Shown one piece after another: positions 43,020 through 52,766 of a stretch of DNA of 64,000 nt; within the stretch, counting starts at the first letter, position 1, and each line of letters opens with the position of its first letter. The notes beneath the pieces were generated by a model. That model had not been told where the DNA came from. It saw only the letters and a list, made by a program, of their open reading frames with translations, and ran no database searches. The position numbers were made by a program, and so were the translations under genes. The DNA comes from Lachnospiraceae bacterium (lineage in GTDB: Bacteria; Bacillota; Clostridia; Lachnospirales; Lachnospiraceae): NCBI GenBank assembly GCA_015057405.1, contig SVEK01000005.1, forward strand, positions 40,369-104,368. The letters run 5' to 3'.

Positions 43020-45818
43020 TCATAACACAATACTTTTTATATCAGAATATGGACTCTTAACCTTTTTTCCATTATATCTGCCATACGAACGGATTCTAAA
43101 AAACATTCTTCTTCCACCTGATGAATATCTGAAATTAAATGTGGAATTCATTTTTTTCCAATTATTAACCGGCAACTTAATCTTAATTAACTTATTCTTT
43201 TTGATTCCTACATACACATCAACATATGGTCCGTCACATTTTTTTACACTTAGCCTAATGTATTTATCTCCCGTTGAGGTTTTGGCTTTTTTAAGGGATA
43301 ACATTGGTTTTTGCATAATCTTGCTCACTTTTACGGGCTCTGACCACTGACTATATGTAGTTTTACCTGATGATGTACTATATGCTTTTACTTTATAATA
43401 ATATACTTTACCCATGGCAATATTATTTTCAACAAAACTATTACGTGTTCCCTTGAAGGTTTTTATCTTTTTGTATACTCCTTTTTTTGTTTTGGCACGG
43501 TATAAAATATATCCTTTGGCAGTCGGAATTTCACTCCATTTTATTGTAAATGAACCGGAATCTTTAATGCTCACCAGTACAGGCTTATAATTACTAATAT
43601 TAGAATTATCTACACCAACAGGAGCCTCAGTCACTAAAACATAATCAGCATTTTTGTTATCAACATTTTCTATAGGAACAGGCGTGTCTTCCGGTTTTAC
43701 AGGTGTTGGATTAGGAGACTCTACCTGATTAGGTAAATCAACCGAAGAAGACGGTGTAGGTTTCGGTGTAGGTTTCAGTGTAGGTTTCGGTGTAGGTTTC
43801 AGTGTAGGATTCGGTGTGGGTTCCGGTGTTGCCGTTGGTATGTATATCGATTCAAACTTATCTCCCGGTGTTACTTTTGGATTATCCGGATTTTTCGTAG
43901 GCATTGGAACATAACTTGGAGTCTGACTTGTGGTTAATTCCGGCAAAGACATAACAGATTCCCAATCTGCTTCACCAAACATTATATCCTTATCTTCATA
44001 TAATACATCCTTACATATCCATGTAGACAAATATTCTTTTGAAATATTATGATTACAATCTCTAATCCATACATTAAGTCTGTTACATAAGTCCTTTATA
44101 CCCACATCCACACTTGTGCAACTCATTTTATCATTCAGGTCTTTCTCCAAAAGGGAAATATTAATTTCAGTTTCTGTACGTTCAACTTCAAAACAATTAT
44201 AAATAAGGGAAATTTTAGTTTCTGTACGTTCAACTTCATAACAATTATAAATATTGTTATGAATCAATTCCCCAAACAGTCCCAAACCATCCTTTTTAGA
44301 AATTGCTTCTCCACCTTTATAACAATCTCCCATATTCACACAATTATCTGCCATCAATCCTGCTATTTCAGTTTTGGTAGCTACTAACCCTGCCACAGAA
44401 CCACCTGAGTCATTGTTTATTTTGCCTTTGTTAATGCTGTTAAATACTCTCACATATGAATTCAATCCACAATATCCCACCAGACCTGCACTACAAGAAT
44501 TCGTAACTGAGTTACAACACACTTCACCTTCGTTATTACAGGAAATAATATTATAACAAGCAGTTTTCCCATAAATACTACCTACAATTCCTCCTGCTAT
44601 TTTATAGGCTTTTATTCCTCCTTTATTAGTACATTTAACAATGCTTACCAGAGTATTGGAATATTCTTCACTTTCTTCATAATCTCCCGCAAGGATTCCA
44701 CCGGCAATAGATTTTCCTTCCGAATCTCCTCCTATAGCAGAAACCGTACCGGTATTGGAGCAATCACTAATTGTTATAACTCCCTCTCTATATTTGTTAT
44801 CAATGTACCCTACTATTCCTGCCGGTTTAATACCGTCAATACTGCTATTATTGGTACAGTTATTTATTGTTACTTCTCCGTAATCACTAACTCTTCCAAC
44901 AATTCCACTTGCAACACTATTATAACCTTCTGTATGAATATAACCTTCATTTCTGCAATTATCAATTATTACAGAACCCTCGCTGTAATCCTTAGTTGCC
45001 ACAATTCCTGCCACACATTTTGATTTTACCTCTATACTTCCCGAGAATGATGAATTACATATTTGTCCGTCTCCATAAATGGCACAGGCTATACCTCCGA
45101 CATAACTTGAATAATTCCCAATTATATCTACATTGACAGAACAATTTGATACAGTTCCCTCTATATCAAGGAACATGCCTGCACCTCTTTTAGTATAGGA
45201 ACCCATTTTCTCACTTCCCACAACAACACAGGAATCTTCCACCTTAACATTATTTGCCGTTCCTTTTAACTCATGACATACTACAGATACCTCCGGACAT
45301 ATATCATTTGTATATAAAAAACAATTCTTAAATGTCAGGTTACTAATTTCTCCTGTTACTGTATTAAAAAATCCTGATGAAACAGTTTTACCCTCTTTGT
45401 CTTTATAAGGACAATATCCAATAATAGAATGACCATTACCGTCTATAGTTCCTGAATATTCATCAGGCTGTTTCCACTCATCAATATTAATGCCAAAATC
45501 AAAATCAATCGTTATTTCTGACTGATAATCCTCGTAATACTCCCCATCCTCAACACAATAAGTTGCTTTCAATATCTCATCTTGAAATATACCAATTCTC
45601 CCATATACCCAACTCATATCTTCAAATGTATAATCTGAAAAATAAATATCAGAATCTAATACTATATCATCGTTATTAAGTAATGCATTTTTTATTTCCG
45701 TAAGACTACCAACACGAACAACCGAAGAAGCCCTGACAAATTGCCAGGGCTGTATTACATTGATAATTAAACACATTACAAGTATTAATGCCAAATATTT
45801 CTTTTGTATCTTTTTCAT
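43020..45818 (-). CDS. secreted GLUG-repeat protein with fibronectin III domain
   Basis: 932 residues. Signal peptide MKKIQKKYLALILVMCLIIN to about 31. Residues about 110-560 carry many GLUG-type repeats (SGGIACAIYGDG, AGIVGRVSDYGEVTINNCTN, AGLVGYCGLNSYVR), a beta-solenoid seen in adhesins. A Pro/Thr/Lys linker with PTPKPTLKPTPKP repeats follows (about 660-720), then a fibronectin type III module (FTIKWSEIPTAKGYILYRAK) and a final basic beta domain. It is a likely surface adhesin. It lies 22 bp after the kinase gene, so the pair is one operon. Confidence 0.85.
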   Translation of the reverse strand: MKKIQKKYLALILVMCLIINVIQPWQFVRASSVVRVGSLTEIKNALLNNDDIVLDSDIYFSDYTFEDMSWVYGRIGIFQDEILKATYCVEDGEYYEDYQSEITIDFDFGINIDEWKQPDEYSGTIDGNGHSIIGYCPYKDKEGKTVSSGFFNTVTGEISNLTFKNCFLYTNDICPEVSVVCHELKGTANNVKVEDSCVVVGSEKMGSYTKRGAGMFLDIEGTVSNCSVNVDIIGNYSSYVGGIACAIYGDGQICNSSFSGSIEVKSKCVAGIVATKDYSEGSVIIDNCRNEGYIHTEGYNSVASGIVGRVSDYGEVTINNCTNNSSIDGIKPAGIVGYIDNKYREGVITISDCSNTGTVSAIGGDSEGKSIAGGILAGDYEESEEYSNTLVSIVKCTNKGGIKAYKIAGGIVGSIYGKTACYNIISCNNEGEVCCNSVTNSCSAGLVGYCGLNSYVRVFNSINKGKINNDSGGSVAGLVATKTEIAGLMADNCVNMGDCYKGGEAISKKDGLGLFGELIHNNIYNCYEVERTETKISLIYNCFEVERTETEINISLLEKDLNDKMSCTSVDVGIKDLCNRLNVWIRDCNHNISKEYLSTWICKDVLYEDKDIMFGEADWESVMSLPELTTSQTPSYVPMPTKNPDNPKVTPGDKFESIYIPTATPEPTPNPTLKPTPKPTLKPTPKPTPSSSVDLPNQVESPNPTPVKPEDTPVPIENVDNKNADYVLVTEAPVGVDNSNISNYKPVLVSIKDSGSFTIKWSEIPTAKGYILYRAKTKKGVYKKIKTFKGTRNSFVENNIAMGKVYYYKVKAYSTSSGKTTYSQWSEPVKVSKIMQKPMLSLKKAKTSTGDKYIRLSVKKCDGPYVDVYVGIKKNKLIKIKLPVNNWKKMNSTFNFRYSSGGRRMFFRIRSYGRYNGKKVKSPYSDIKSIVL

Positions 45819-45840
45819 ATTGAGTACCGTCTCCTGTATT

Positions 45841-47238
45841 CTATCTTAAAAAGTTATCTAAGTCTGCGGAGAAGAAATCATCCTTCTTATTGTTATCTTC
45901 ATTTTCAGATGCCTTTGGCTTATCAGTAGGCTTTGCTGTAGGTTTTGAAACAGGTTTTTTAGTTGCCTTTGTTTTTTTAGTAGCTTTAGCCTTTTTAGTT
46001 GGTTTTGGAGTGTTAACTATATCAGGGGCACCGGTATCGACAGGAGGCATGAAACTATCCGCCTGAGCCGTATCATTTACCTGTTGCGAATCCTCCAAAG
46101 TCGTATCACTTGCCATAGGATAACTGTCCTTAGGGCTTGCCGTCAACTGATTCGTTACAGGCTGCTTTTGATAGTCCTTATCCTGATTAATACCGGAACC
46201 TACCGTATATCCTATTACAACTGCAACTACGCATATTATAATAGCAGCCACTATCCCTACACTCAATATAAATATTCTTCTCTTTTTTGATGTGCTTTTA
46301 TTACTATAAAATTCCTTTACTGCTCTGTACATTGACACTGTGCTACCGGTTTTCGTGAGACTTTGATAATCCCCTTCTGCCTGCATATCAGTAATAATCA
46401 AATCATTTTCAGCCGCAACAATGTCTTCACTATCATATAAAGCTTTATATAATTCTTCCATGGATTGATGTCTATGCTTAGCCCAGATACTGATACCTTT
46501 CATTATTGCATTACATTCAGTTTGACTTAAGCCCGTATTATCGAATTGAGAAAGATGAACAATATTGTCTGCAAGCATTCTTTCAACACAATCATTAGGA
46601 ACAATTCCTGTTACCATATAGTACAATGTTGCACATAAAGAATATACATCTGTATAAGGTCCCTGCTTTCCTGTTGTCTGACATTGTTCAATTGGAGAAA
46701 ATCCTTTTTTTATTATAACTGTATAATCCTTATTTTCATATTCCTTCATGAACCTTGCAGCACCAAAATCTATGAGAACCAGTTTTTTATCCTTTGTAAT
46801 CATAAGGTTATCTGCGCTTATATCACGGTGAATAACTCCGGTATCATGTATTTTTATAAGAGCTTCTATAAGGGGCTTAACCTTTTTAAGTACAGTTTCT
46901 CCACCCATTGCACCATTTTCTTTAATATAATGTTTAATACTTATTCCATTAACGTAATCCATTACAATATAAGCAAGATTATTTTCCGTAAAAAAATCTC
47001 TTGCCGATGCAATGGAATCAAGGTCGTAAAATCCGGCTACAATCTTTGCTTCCTTTGCAGCTTCTTCATAGCCTGTCAAATCTTCATGATTATATTCCTT
47101 GATTGCCACCGGAACATCCATATATGTATCTATTGCTTTGTATGTTACACCAAAGCCACCCACACCAAGCACCTGCTCAATGCGGTATCGTTCTTTAAGA
47201 ACATCACCTTTTTCCAATCTGTGATACTTTCCTGCCAT
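45841..47238 (-). CDS. membrane Ser/Thr protein kinase
   Basis: 465 residues. The kinase domain (about 12-280) has the Gly loop LGVGGFGVTYKA, the lysine VAIKEYN, the catalytic loop VIHRDISADNLM and the DFGAARF motif. A single membrane helix at about 322-345 (FILSVGIVAAIIICVVAVVI) leads to an outer Thr/Lys/Pro-rich tail (PTKKAKATKKTKATKKPVSK) with no PASTA repeats. The kinase is thus cytoplasmic, with an unusual basic extracellular tail. The GLUG surface protein gene follows at once, so the kinase may sense or control this surface protein. Confidence 0.92.
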   Translation of the reverse strand: MAGKYHRLEKGDVLKERYRIEQVLGVGGFGVTYKAIDTYMDVPVAIKEYNHEDLTGYEEAAKEAKIVAGFYDLDSIASARDFFTENNLAYIVMDYVNGISIKHYIKENGAMGGETVLKKVKPLIEALIKIHDTGVIHRDISADNLMITKDKKLVLIDFGAARFMKEYENKDYTVIIKKGFSPIEQCQTTGKQGPYTDVYSLCATLYYMVTGIVPNDCVERMLADNIVHLSQFDNTGLSQTECNAIMKGISIWAKHRHQSMEELYKALYDSEDIVAAENDLIITDMQAEGDYQSLTKTGSTVSMYRAVKEFYSNKSTSKKRRIFILSVGIVAAIIICVVAVVIGYTVGSGINQDKDYQKQPVTNQLTASPKDSYPMASDTTLEDSQQVNDTAQADSFMPPVDTGAPDIVNTPKPTKKAKATKKTKATKKPVSKPTAKPTDKPKASENEDNNKKDDFFSADLDNFLR

Positions 47239-47435
47239 CAGTAACTCTCCAAACTAATATCATCCGAAATGTGCTCACTGATAATATTATACTCTGGAAA
47301 GGAATTCTTCAAGGGAAAGTATTGAAAATAATCTCTCGGAGCTATTTAAAAAACAAAGGCAAATCATCACCATCAAAAATCAGTAAAATATGCAACTGCC
47401 ACGAATTGTCATGTTTTTCCCTTGGGGTTCTTCTA

Positions 47436-47636
47436 TTATGATATAGTTGAAAGACTGCTAGCCTTGGAATCTTTCTTGCCTGCTGACACTACATCTACGG
47501 CGGCACTTCCTCCCCTTATCGCAGCTGATGCTGACAAGCTGACGTAAGAATAAGTTTTAACAAGTTTATCTGTACTGCTTCCCTCAGGATTGACAATAAT
47601 TTTACAACTCAAAACGCATTGTCCCCACAGTATCAA
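47436..47636 (-). pseudogene. possible remnant of a coding sequence
   Basis: The 450 bp between the kinase and the first serpin has no clear gene. A frame with a protein-like composition (NPEGSSTDKLVKTYSYVSLS, then RGGSAAVDVVSAGKKDS) ends at 47436, is richer in GC than its flanks and has no good start or ribosome binding site. It may be the tail of a deleted gene. Not recognised. Confidence 0.3.
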
Positions 47637-47659
47637 AAATCACCACGAAAACAATGCGT
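47614..47659 (-). terminator. possible terminator after serpin pair
   Basis: 9-bp stem ACGCATTGT / ACAATGCGT with a long 28-nt loop, followed on the minus strand by TTTT. It lies 40 bp past the end of the serpin 1 gene. Confidence 0.5.
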
Positions 47660-47698
47660 CTATAACAATATAAGTCTATAACTCTCTGGTTTATTCCC

Positions 47699-49285
47699 CT
47701 ACAGATTATTAACCTGCCCAATAAACAAAATTGTACCGGATACTCTGTCACGAATAATAAACATAAACGGAACATCTGCAATAAAATCGATTGTCGGACG
47801 TTCTTTATTAACAAGAGCCGTTACTTCCATAAGAGTTATTACAGTTACAGCAGCAGCCTTACTGCCTTCTTCATCTACTTCAATTACAGCTTTATGCAAC
47901 ACATTATCAACACACAATCCTTCGCCAATAGGTGAAAAATCAGCCTTCTCACAAAACGCATCTGTCATACCCTTACCGGTAAGATATTGAATGATATCAT
48001 CCATTCCACCGTCAATCTTAAACCTAGGAATTTTAAGTGTACGAAGTTCTGTAACCTTACCCGGATTCGTCTTAGTTCCAAAGCTGTCAATAATATGCAG
48101 CTTTTCCTCCGGTGTCATTCCATTCCATATATCGCCGATATATTGGCTTTTATCTGCCGGAAGAATAATGTCCATAGCATAATTATTACCCTTATATCCA
48201 TGCTGACCATAATCAAGTTCAACAGCTTCTATTTTATCGGTTCTTAAATACCTGTAAAATGTATTTTCCTTTGTCATCATCGGAACAGGGTTTTGCACGT
48301 TTTTCCCTTTAAATGTTTCATTTACGGTCTGATATGTCGCGAATTGCTCACACCATCTTCCGCTAAAATACATAGCATTAATTATTGCCATTACCGTATC
48401 TTCGTTAACCTGATTATATTCTAACATCTTAGGTATCATTTCTCCAGTTTTTTCACTGCACCAGCGGTTAATATCATCAACTGCTTTACTGTCAAAACCT
48501 TCAACCCGCTTCACATCAGCATTCCATACATTTTTCACCGGCATAATAAATGTTTTGTCAATATCAGGGTTAAAAAAAGCATATTTGTTATTAATCCAAA
48601 GAGAATTACCGGAAACAAAGGTCACATATTCATCAAGTGAGCCTTTCATGTATTCCCCGACGCTTTTATTATACTCGTCAAAATTATCAATACCAAGAAC
48701 CTGACATATCTGGCTTTTTGTATTGCCATCCGCCCCGTTGGCAAGTATCATTAATGCTGTATACAAACTTAACGGAGATACAAATGTATTTTTTCCTTTT
48801 GCCACATCCGAAACGCTTTGAGTTGTAAACATATCATTTGAAAACGAATTAATAGATGCCGCGCACTTGCTCAGATTAATTGCAACACTTTCATCAATAT
48901 ACGGATTAGGTGATGCAGTCGGTTTAGGCGTTGGCGTACCCTTTGTTTTCTTTGTAGTAACATTCTTTTTTACCGTGACTTTAATATATGTCTTCTTCTT
49001 ACCACAGCTAACCGTAATCTTAGTTTTCCCTTTTTTAATGCCCCTGATAACTATATGCTGCTTCTTAACCGATGCTTTTGCAATTCTTGCAGCCTTTGAT
49101 TTCACCTTTATTTTTTTAGATGCCTTATATTTTATCTTGCAGTTTTCACCTACCCTGACACTCACATTTTTCTTCCACAGGCGAATATCCTTTGACATTT
49201 TTTTTGCGTTCACACCTGCACCGGATATCATATTGGATGCCAGAGAAACAGTTAGTAATAAAGCCGTTATTCTTCTGATTTTCAT
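47699..49285 (-). CDS. secreted serpin with N-terminal Ig-like domain (serpin 1)
   Basis: 528 residues. Signal peptide MKIRRITALLLTVSLASNMI, then a Lys-rich Ig-like (BIG_2-type) domain (about 30-110), a Thr/Pro linker and a full serpin fold (about 135-528). Serpin landmarks: NTFVSPLSLYTALMILANGA, AINAMYFSGRWCEQF-like (IINAMYFSGRW), the hinge VIEVDEEGSKAAAVT and the end VPFMFIIRDRVSGTILFIGQ. Serpins trap serine proteases irreversibly. Counting from the hinge, P1 falls on Val (sequence MEV-TAL), so elastase-type enzymes are the likely targets. It lies 18 bp after serpin 2 on the same transcript. Confidence 0.93.
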   Translation of the reverse strand: MKIRRITALLLTVSLASNMISGAGVNAKKMSKDIRLWKKNVSVRVGENCKIKYKASKKIKVKSKAARIAKASVKKQHIVIRGIKKGKTKITVSCGKKKTYIKVTVKKNVTTKKTKGTPTPKPTASPNPYIDESVAINLSKCAASINSFSNDMFTTQSVSDVAKGKNTFVSPLSLYTALMILANGADGNTKSQICQVLGIDNFDEYNKSVGEYMKGSLDEYVTFVSGNSLWINNKYAFFNPDIDKTFIMPVKNVWNADVKRVEGFDSKAVDDINRWCSEKTGEMIPKMLEYNQVNEDTVMAIINAMYFSGRWCEQFATYQTVNETFKGKNVQNPVPMMTKENTFYRYLRTDKIEAVELDYGQHGYKGNNYAMDIILPADKSQYIGDIWNGMTPEEKLHIIDSFGTKTNPGKVTELRTLKIPRFKIDGGMDDIIQYLTGKGMTDAFCEKADFSPIGEGLCVDNVLHKAVIEVDEEGSKAAAVTVITLMEVTALVNKERPTIDFIADVPFMFIIRDRVSGTILFIGQVNNL

Positions 49286-49302
49286 ACACCCATCTCCTTT
49301 TT

Positions 49303-50898
49303 TTATAAATCATTAACCTGCCCCATAAAAATTATCGTCCCTGATACTCTGTCACGAATAATGAACATAAACGGAACATCCGCAATAAAGTCTATTTCAG
49401 GTGGTTGCTCCTTAACATACGCACTTGTCGCCGGCATGGCAATTACCGTAACCGCTGCCGCCTTGCTTCCTTCTTCGTCTACTTCTATAACTGCCTTATG
49501 GATAATCTCCTCAACAAACAGCTTTTTACCAATGGCACTCAAATCTGCAGCTTCGGAAAAAACATCTGTCATTCCTTTGCTTTTCAGGAATTCTATCGGA
49601 TTATCCAAGTTACCTTCCACCTTAAACTTAGGTATCTTCAATGTACGGAGTTTAGCACCTGAACCGGTACCGTTCTTTAATCCGAAGTTGTCGATTATAT
49701 GTAATTTTTCATCAGCTGTCATTGAATTCCATATATCACCGATATACTGATTTTTGTCAGCAGGAATTATTATATCCATAGCATAATTACAACTATTCTT
49801 ATAATCTGATTTGTTACCGTACTTTAATTCTACAGCTTCAATCTTATCATTCTTAAAATAACCATAATAAGCGTTTCCGTCAGTCATCATATCCACAGTG
49901 CTCTGCCTGTTCTTTCCCTTAAACGTTTCAGGAACTGTTGCCCATTTTGAAAACTGCTCGTACCACCTTCCATTAAAATACAATGCATTGATAATCATCA
50001 TTGCCATTTTATTATAAGCCGGTCTGTATTTTATTATTTCAGGTATCATTCCGTTGGTTTTTTTATCACACCAGTTGTTTATATCATCAACGATTGTTTT
50101 ATTAAACGAGTCAACTTTTTTAATCTCTGAATTCCAGATATCAGTCACCGGTTTAATAAACTCTTTGTTGATATTGGTATTAAACAAGCCAAAGTTCTTA
50201 TTAAGCCACACAGAATTGGCCACATTGAATTCCACATACGGATCAAGTGTTCCTTTCATGTAGGCTCCGATTTTTTGGTTATATTCGTCGAAATTATCAA
50301 TACCGAGAGCCTGACACATCTGGGTTTTAGTGTTACCTCTTGCACCATTTGCAAGTATCATTAACGCTGTATACATACTTAACGGTGATACAAAAGTATT
50401 ATTGCCACCTGACATATCACTGTTACTTTGTACAGAAAACATATCGTTTGAGAATGAATTGATTGAAGTCACACATTTATCAAGATTAAGCGCCACCTGT
50501 GAATCCACTATAGGTTTAGCAGTCACTTCAACTGCCAACTCATCAGACCCCGGTACAGAAATTGCTTTCTTAACAGCCACCTTAATATATGCCTTGGTCT
50601 TACCGCAGCTAACCGTAATCTTAGTAGTTCCTTTTTTTATTCCTTTGATAATTATATTTTGCTTCTTAACGGATGCCCTTGCTATTTTTCGGGATTTTGA
50701 TTTGACTTTTATTTTTTTAGACGCCTTATATTTCACCTTGCAGCTTTTGCCTTCTTGCACATTTACCTTCTTTTTCCATAGGCGAATATCTTTTGACCCT
50801 GTTTTTGCTTTCATACCTCCCGCCGGCAACATTGTAACCACCATTGTCAGCGAAAGACAAACAGCTGTTATCCTTTTAATATTATTGTTGAATTGCAT
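49303..50898 (-). CDS. secreted serpin with N-terminal Ig-like domain (serpin 2)
   Basis: 531 residues, a paralogue of serpin 1 with the same order: signal peptide (MQFNNNIKRITAVCLSLTMV), Lys-rich Ig-like domain, linker and serpin fold. The hinge VIEVDEEGSKAAAVTVIA is kept, while the reactive loop is different (AMPAT-SAY), with P1 near Thr. The two serpins thus probably inhibit different proteases. GGAGGAG precedes the ATG. An upstream block at 50969-50998 is shared with genes at 60.9 and 62.6 kb. Serpins are known from some gut commensals, where they block host or bacterial proteases. Confidence 0.93.
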   Translation of the reverse strand: MQFNNNIKRITAVCLSLTMVVTMLPAGGMKAKTGSKDIRLWKKKVNVQEGKSCKVKYKASKKIKVKSKSRKIARASVKKQNIIIKGIKKGTTKITVSCGKTKAYIKVAVKKAISVPGSDELAVEVTAKPIVDSQVALNLDKCVTSINSFSNDMFSVQSNSDMSGGNNTFVSPLSMYTALMILANGARGNTKTQMCQALGIDNFDEYNQKIGAYMKGTLDPYVEFNVANSVWLNKNFGLFNTNINKEFIKPVTDIWNSEIKKVDSFNKTIVDDINNWCDKKTNGMIPEIIKYRPAYNKMAMMIINALYFNGRWYEQFSKWATVPETFKGKNRQSTVDMMTDGNAYYGYFKNDKIEAVELKYGNKSDYKNSCNYAMDIIIPADKNQYIGDIWNSMTADEKLHIIDNFGLKNGTGSGAKLRTLKIPKFKVEGNLDNPIEFLKSKGMTDVFSEAADLSAIGKKLFVEEIIHKAVIEVDEEGSKAAAVTVIAMPATSAYVKEQPPEIDFIADVPFMFIIRDRVSGTIIFMGQVNDL

Positions 50899-50968
50899 TG
50901 TCTACTCCTCCTTAATTATCCTTGCACATAATTTAATTCAATTGATAATATATTGCTTATTCATTACT

Positions 50969-50998
50969 ATAACGAATTAAGCATACACTAATGTGACA
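50969..50998 (-). promoter_or_regulatory. shared upstream block, copy 1 (serpin operon)
   Basis: A 30-bp block (plus strand ATAACGAATTAAGC...AATGTGACA), 71-100 bp before the serpin 2 start. It matches 62731-62760 exactly and 61009-61038 nearly, all upstream of minus-strand secreted-protein genes. A TTGATATATTTTT tract follows each. It is a probable promoter or binding site. Confidence 0.65.
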
Positions 50999-51073
50999 TT
51001 TTTTATTAAATTTCTGTACTTTGATATATTTTTTTAAGTAAGTAAGTCTTCAACACAAAATCAGTATTCATTT

Positions 51074-51310
51074 TCACTCTGTAAAATCATCACCAAACAA
51101 ATCACTTGCATCAAACTCCTGCAAAGTATCTTCGCTTTCATTTTTTTCAATTATACTTCCAACGGATTCTTTTCCGTATCTGTAATCCACCATTATTATT
51201 CTGTTGTAATTGTCAAGAAGAAACGGCGCAAAACAATTTGAAAAAGAATCTTTTATTAACAACAATGTACCTTTATTTTCATCCGGTTTGTTATGTTTAA
51301 TGTCAACTAA
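51074..51310 (-). pseudogene. remnant of a DHHW/SGNH-type surface acetyltransferase-like protein
   Basis: The minus strand encodes NKPDENKGTLLLIKDSFSNC, then FAPFLLDNYNRIIMVDYRYG and 30 more residues to a stop. LLIKDSFSNCFAPFL and the VDYRY block are characteristic of the C-terminal half of DHHW-family proteins, which are near 350 residues. A stop codon at 51311-51313 cuts the frame upstream, and no start is visible. It is a decayed gene end. Confidence 0.65.
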
Positions 51311-51362
51311 TCAAGTCAGTACCTCCCACATCTCACTTATTCTCTATGACGTATTTCGATAA

Positions 51363-52745
51363 TCATTTAGTATCCGCTATACCAAGGATATCCCTCGCAA
51401 CAAATACACCGCTGGCGGACGCGTGTGAAAGTGAATGAGTAATTCCGCTACCGTCACCAATAATATATAATCCGTCATAACAACTTTCAAGATTATCCTT
51501 GAGGGCTACTTCCATATTGTAGAATTTAACCTCTACACCATACAATAATGTATCATCATTGGCAGTACCCGGAGCAATTCTGTCAAGCGCATATATCATC
51601 TCTATAATTCCGTCAAGTATTCTCTTCGGAATTACCAGACTTAAATCTCCCGGTGTTGCACTAAGTGTTGGTGTAACAAGCCCCTCTTCAATTCGCTTTT
51701 CATTACTTCTTCGACCTCTGATAAGATCTCCGAACTTCTGTACAATAACTCCGCCACCAAGCATATTGGATAATCTTGCAATACTTTCACCGTATCCGTT
51801 ACTATCCTTAAACGGTTCCGAAAAATGCTTAGATACAAGAAGGGCAAAGTTAGTATTTTCAGTTTTCATCTTATCGCCTTCATAGCTATGTCCGTTAACA
51901 GTAATAATACCGTTGGTATTCTCATTAACTACAATTCCGTACGGGTTCATACAAAATGTACGAACCAAATCTTCAAACTTTTCTGTACGATATACTATTT
52001 TACTTTCATATAATTCATCAGTAAGATGTGAAAATACAACTGCCGGAAGCTCAACTCTTACCCCAATATCAACGCGATTTGACAAAGTTTCAATATTAAG
52101 CTTCTTACATATTGTCTCCATCCATTTGCTTCCGCTTCGGCCTACAGAAATAATACATTTATCACTCTGATATGACTCCGTATCTGTAATAATATTATAT
52201 CCGTTATCTTTTGCCACCACATCCACTACCGGCGTATCAAAGAAGAAATCAATCTTATCTTTAAGGTACTCATAAATATTTCCAAGTACAACATAATTAA
52301 TATCAGTTCCCAGATGTCTAACCGAAGCATCAAGAAGATTGAGCTTATTCTGGATACAAATCTTCTTAAATTTGGTCCCGGATGTTGAATAAAGTTTGGT
52401 TCCTTCTCCACCGAATCTCATGTTGATATCATCAACATAATTCATAAGTTCAATAGCTTTCTGTCTTCCTATATACTCGTAAAGTGTTCCGCCAAAATTA
52501 TTGGTAATATTATATTTACCGTCAGAAAAAGCCCCTGCTCCTCCAAATCCGCTCATGATGGAACAACTTTTACAATTAATGCATGATTTAACTTTTTTTC
52601 CGTCTATCGGACACTTTCTCTTGTCAAGAGCATGACCCGCCTCAAATACAGCAACCTTAAGGTCGCTATTGTTCTTAACTATTTCATATGCCGAAAAAAT
52701 ACCTCCCGGGCCTGCCCCAATAATAGCTATATCATATTTTGTCAT
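51363..52745 (-). CDS. FAD-dependent oxidoreductase
   Basis: 460 residues. Dinucleotide-binding N-terminus YDIAIIGAGPGGIFSAYEI, then a Cys cluster (CPIDGKKVKSCINCKSCSIM) that may bind a metal or a disulfide, a GGAGAFSDGKYN loop, and a C-terminal GLYIIGDGSGITHSLSHASASG with the FAD ribityl motif. This is the group annotated as uncharacterised FAD dehydrogenases (related to HI0933/BaiN-like proteins) in Clostridia. Soluble. GGGGGGAA precedes the ATG. Function unknown. It follows the Ig-like surface protein gene by 21 bp on the same strand. Confidence 0.88.
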   Translation of the reverse strand: MTKYDIAIIGAGPGGIFSAYEIVKNNSDLKVAVFEAGHALDKRKCPIDGKKVKSCINCKSCSIMSGFGGAGAFSDGKYNITNNFGGTLYEYIGRQKAIELMNYVDDINMRFGGEGTKLYSTSGTKFKKICIQNKLNLLDASVRHLGTDINYVVLGNIYEYLKDKIDFFFDTPVVDVVAKDNGYNIITDTESYQSDKCIISVGRSGSKWMETICKKLNIETLSNRVDIGVRVELPAVVFSHLTDELYESKIVYRTEKFEDLVRTFCMNPYGIVVNENTNGIITVNGHSYEGDKMKTENTNFALLVSKHFSEPFKDSNGYGESIARLSNMLGGGVIVQKFGDLIRGRRSNEKRIEEGLVTPTLSATPGDLSLVIPKRILDGIIEMIYALDRIAPGTANDDTLLYGVEVKFYNMEVALKDNLESCYDGLYIIGDGSGITHSLSHASASGVFVARDILGIADTK

Positions 52746-52766
52746 ATCGTTCCCCCCATTAATATA

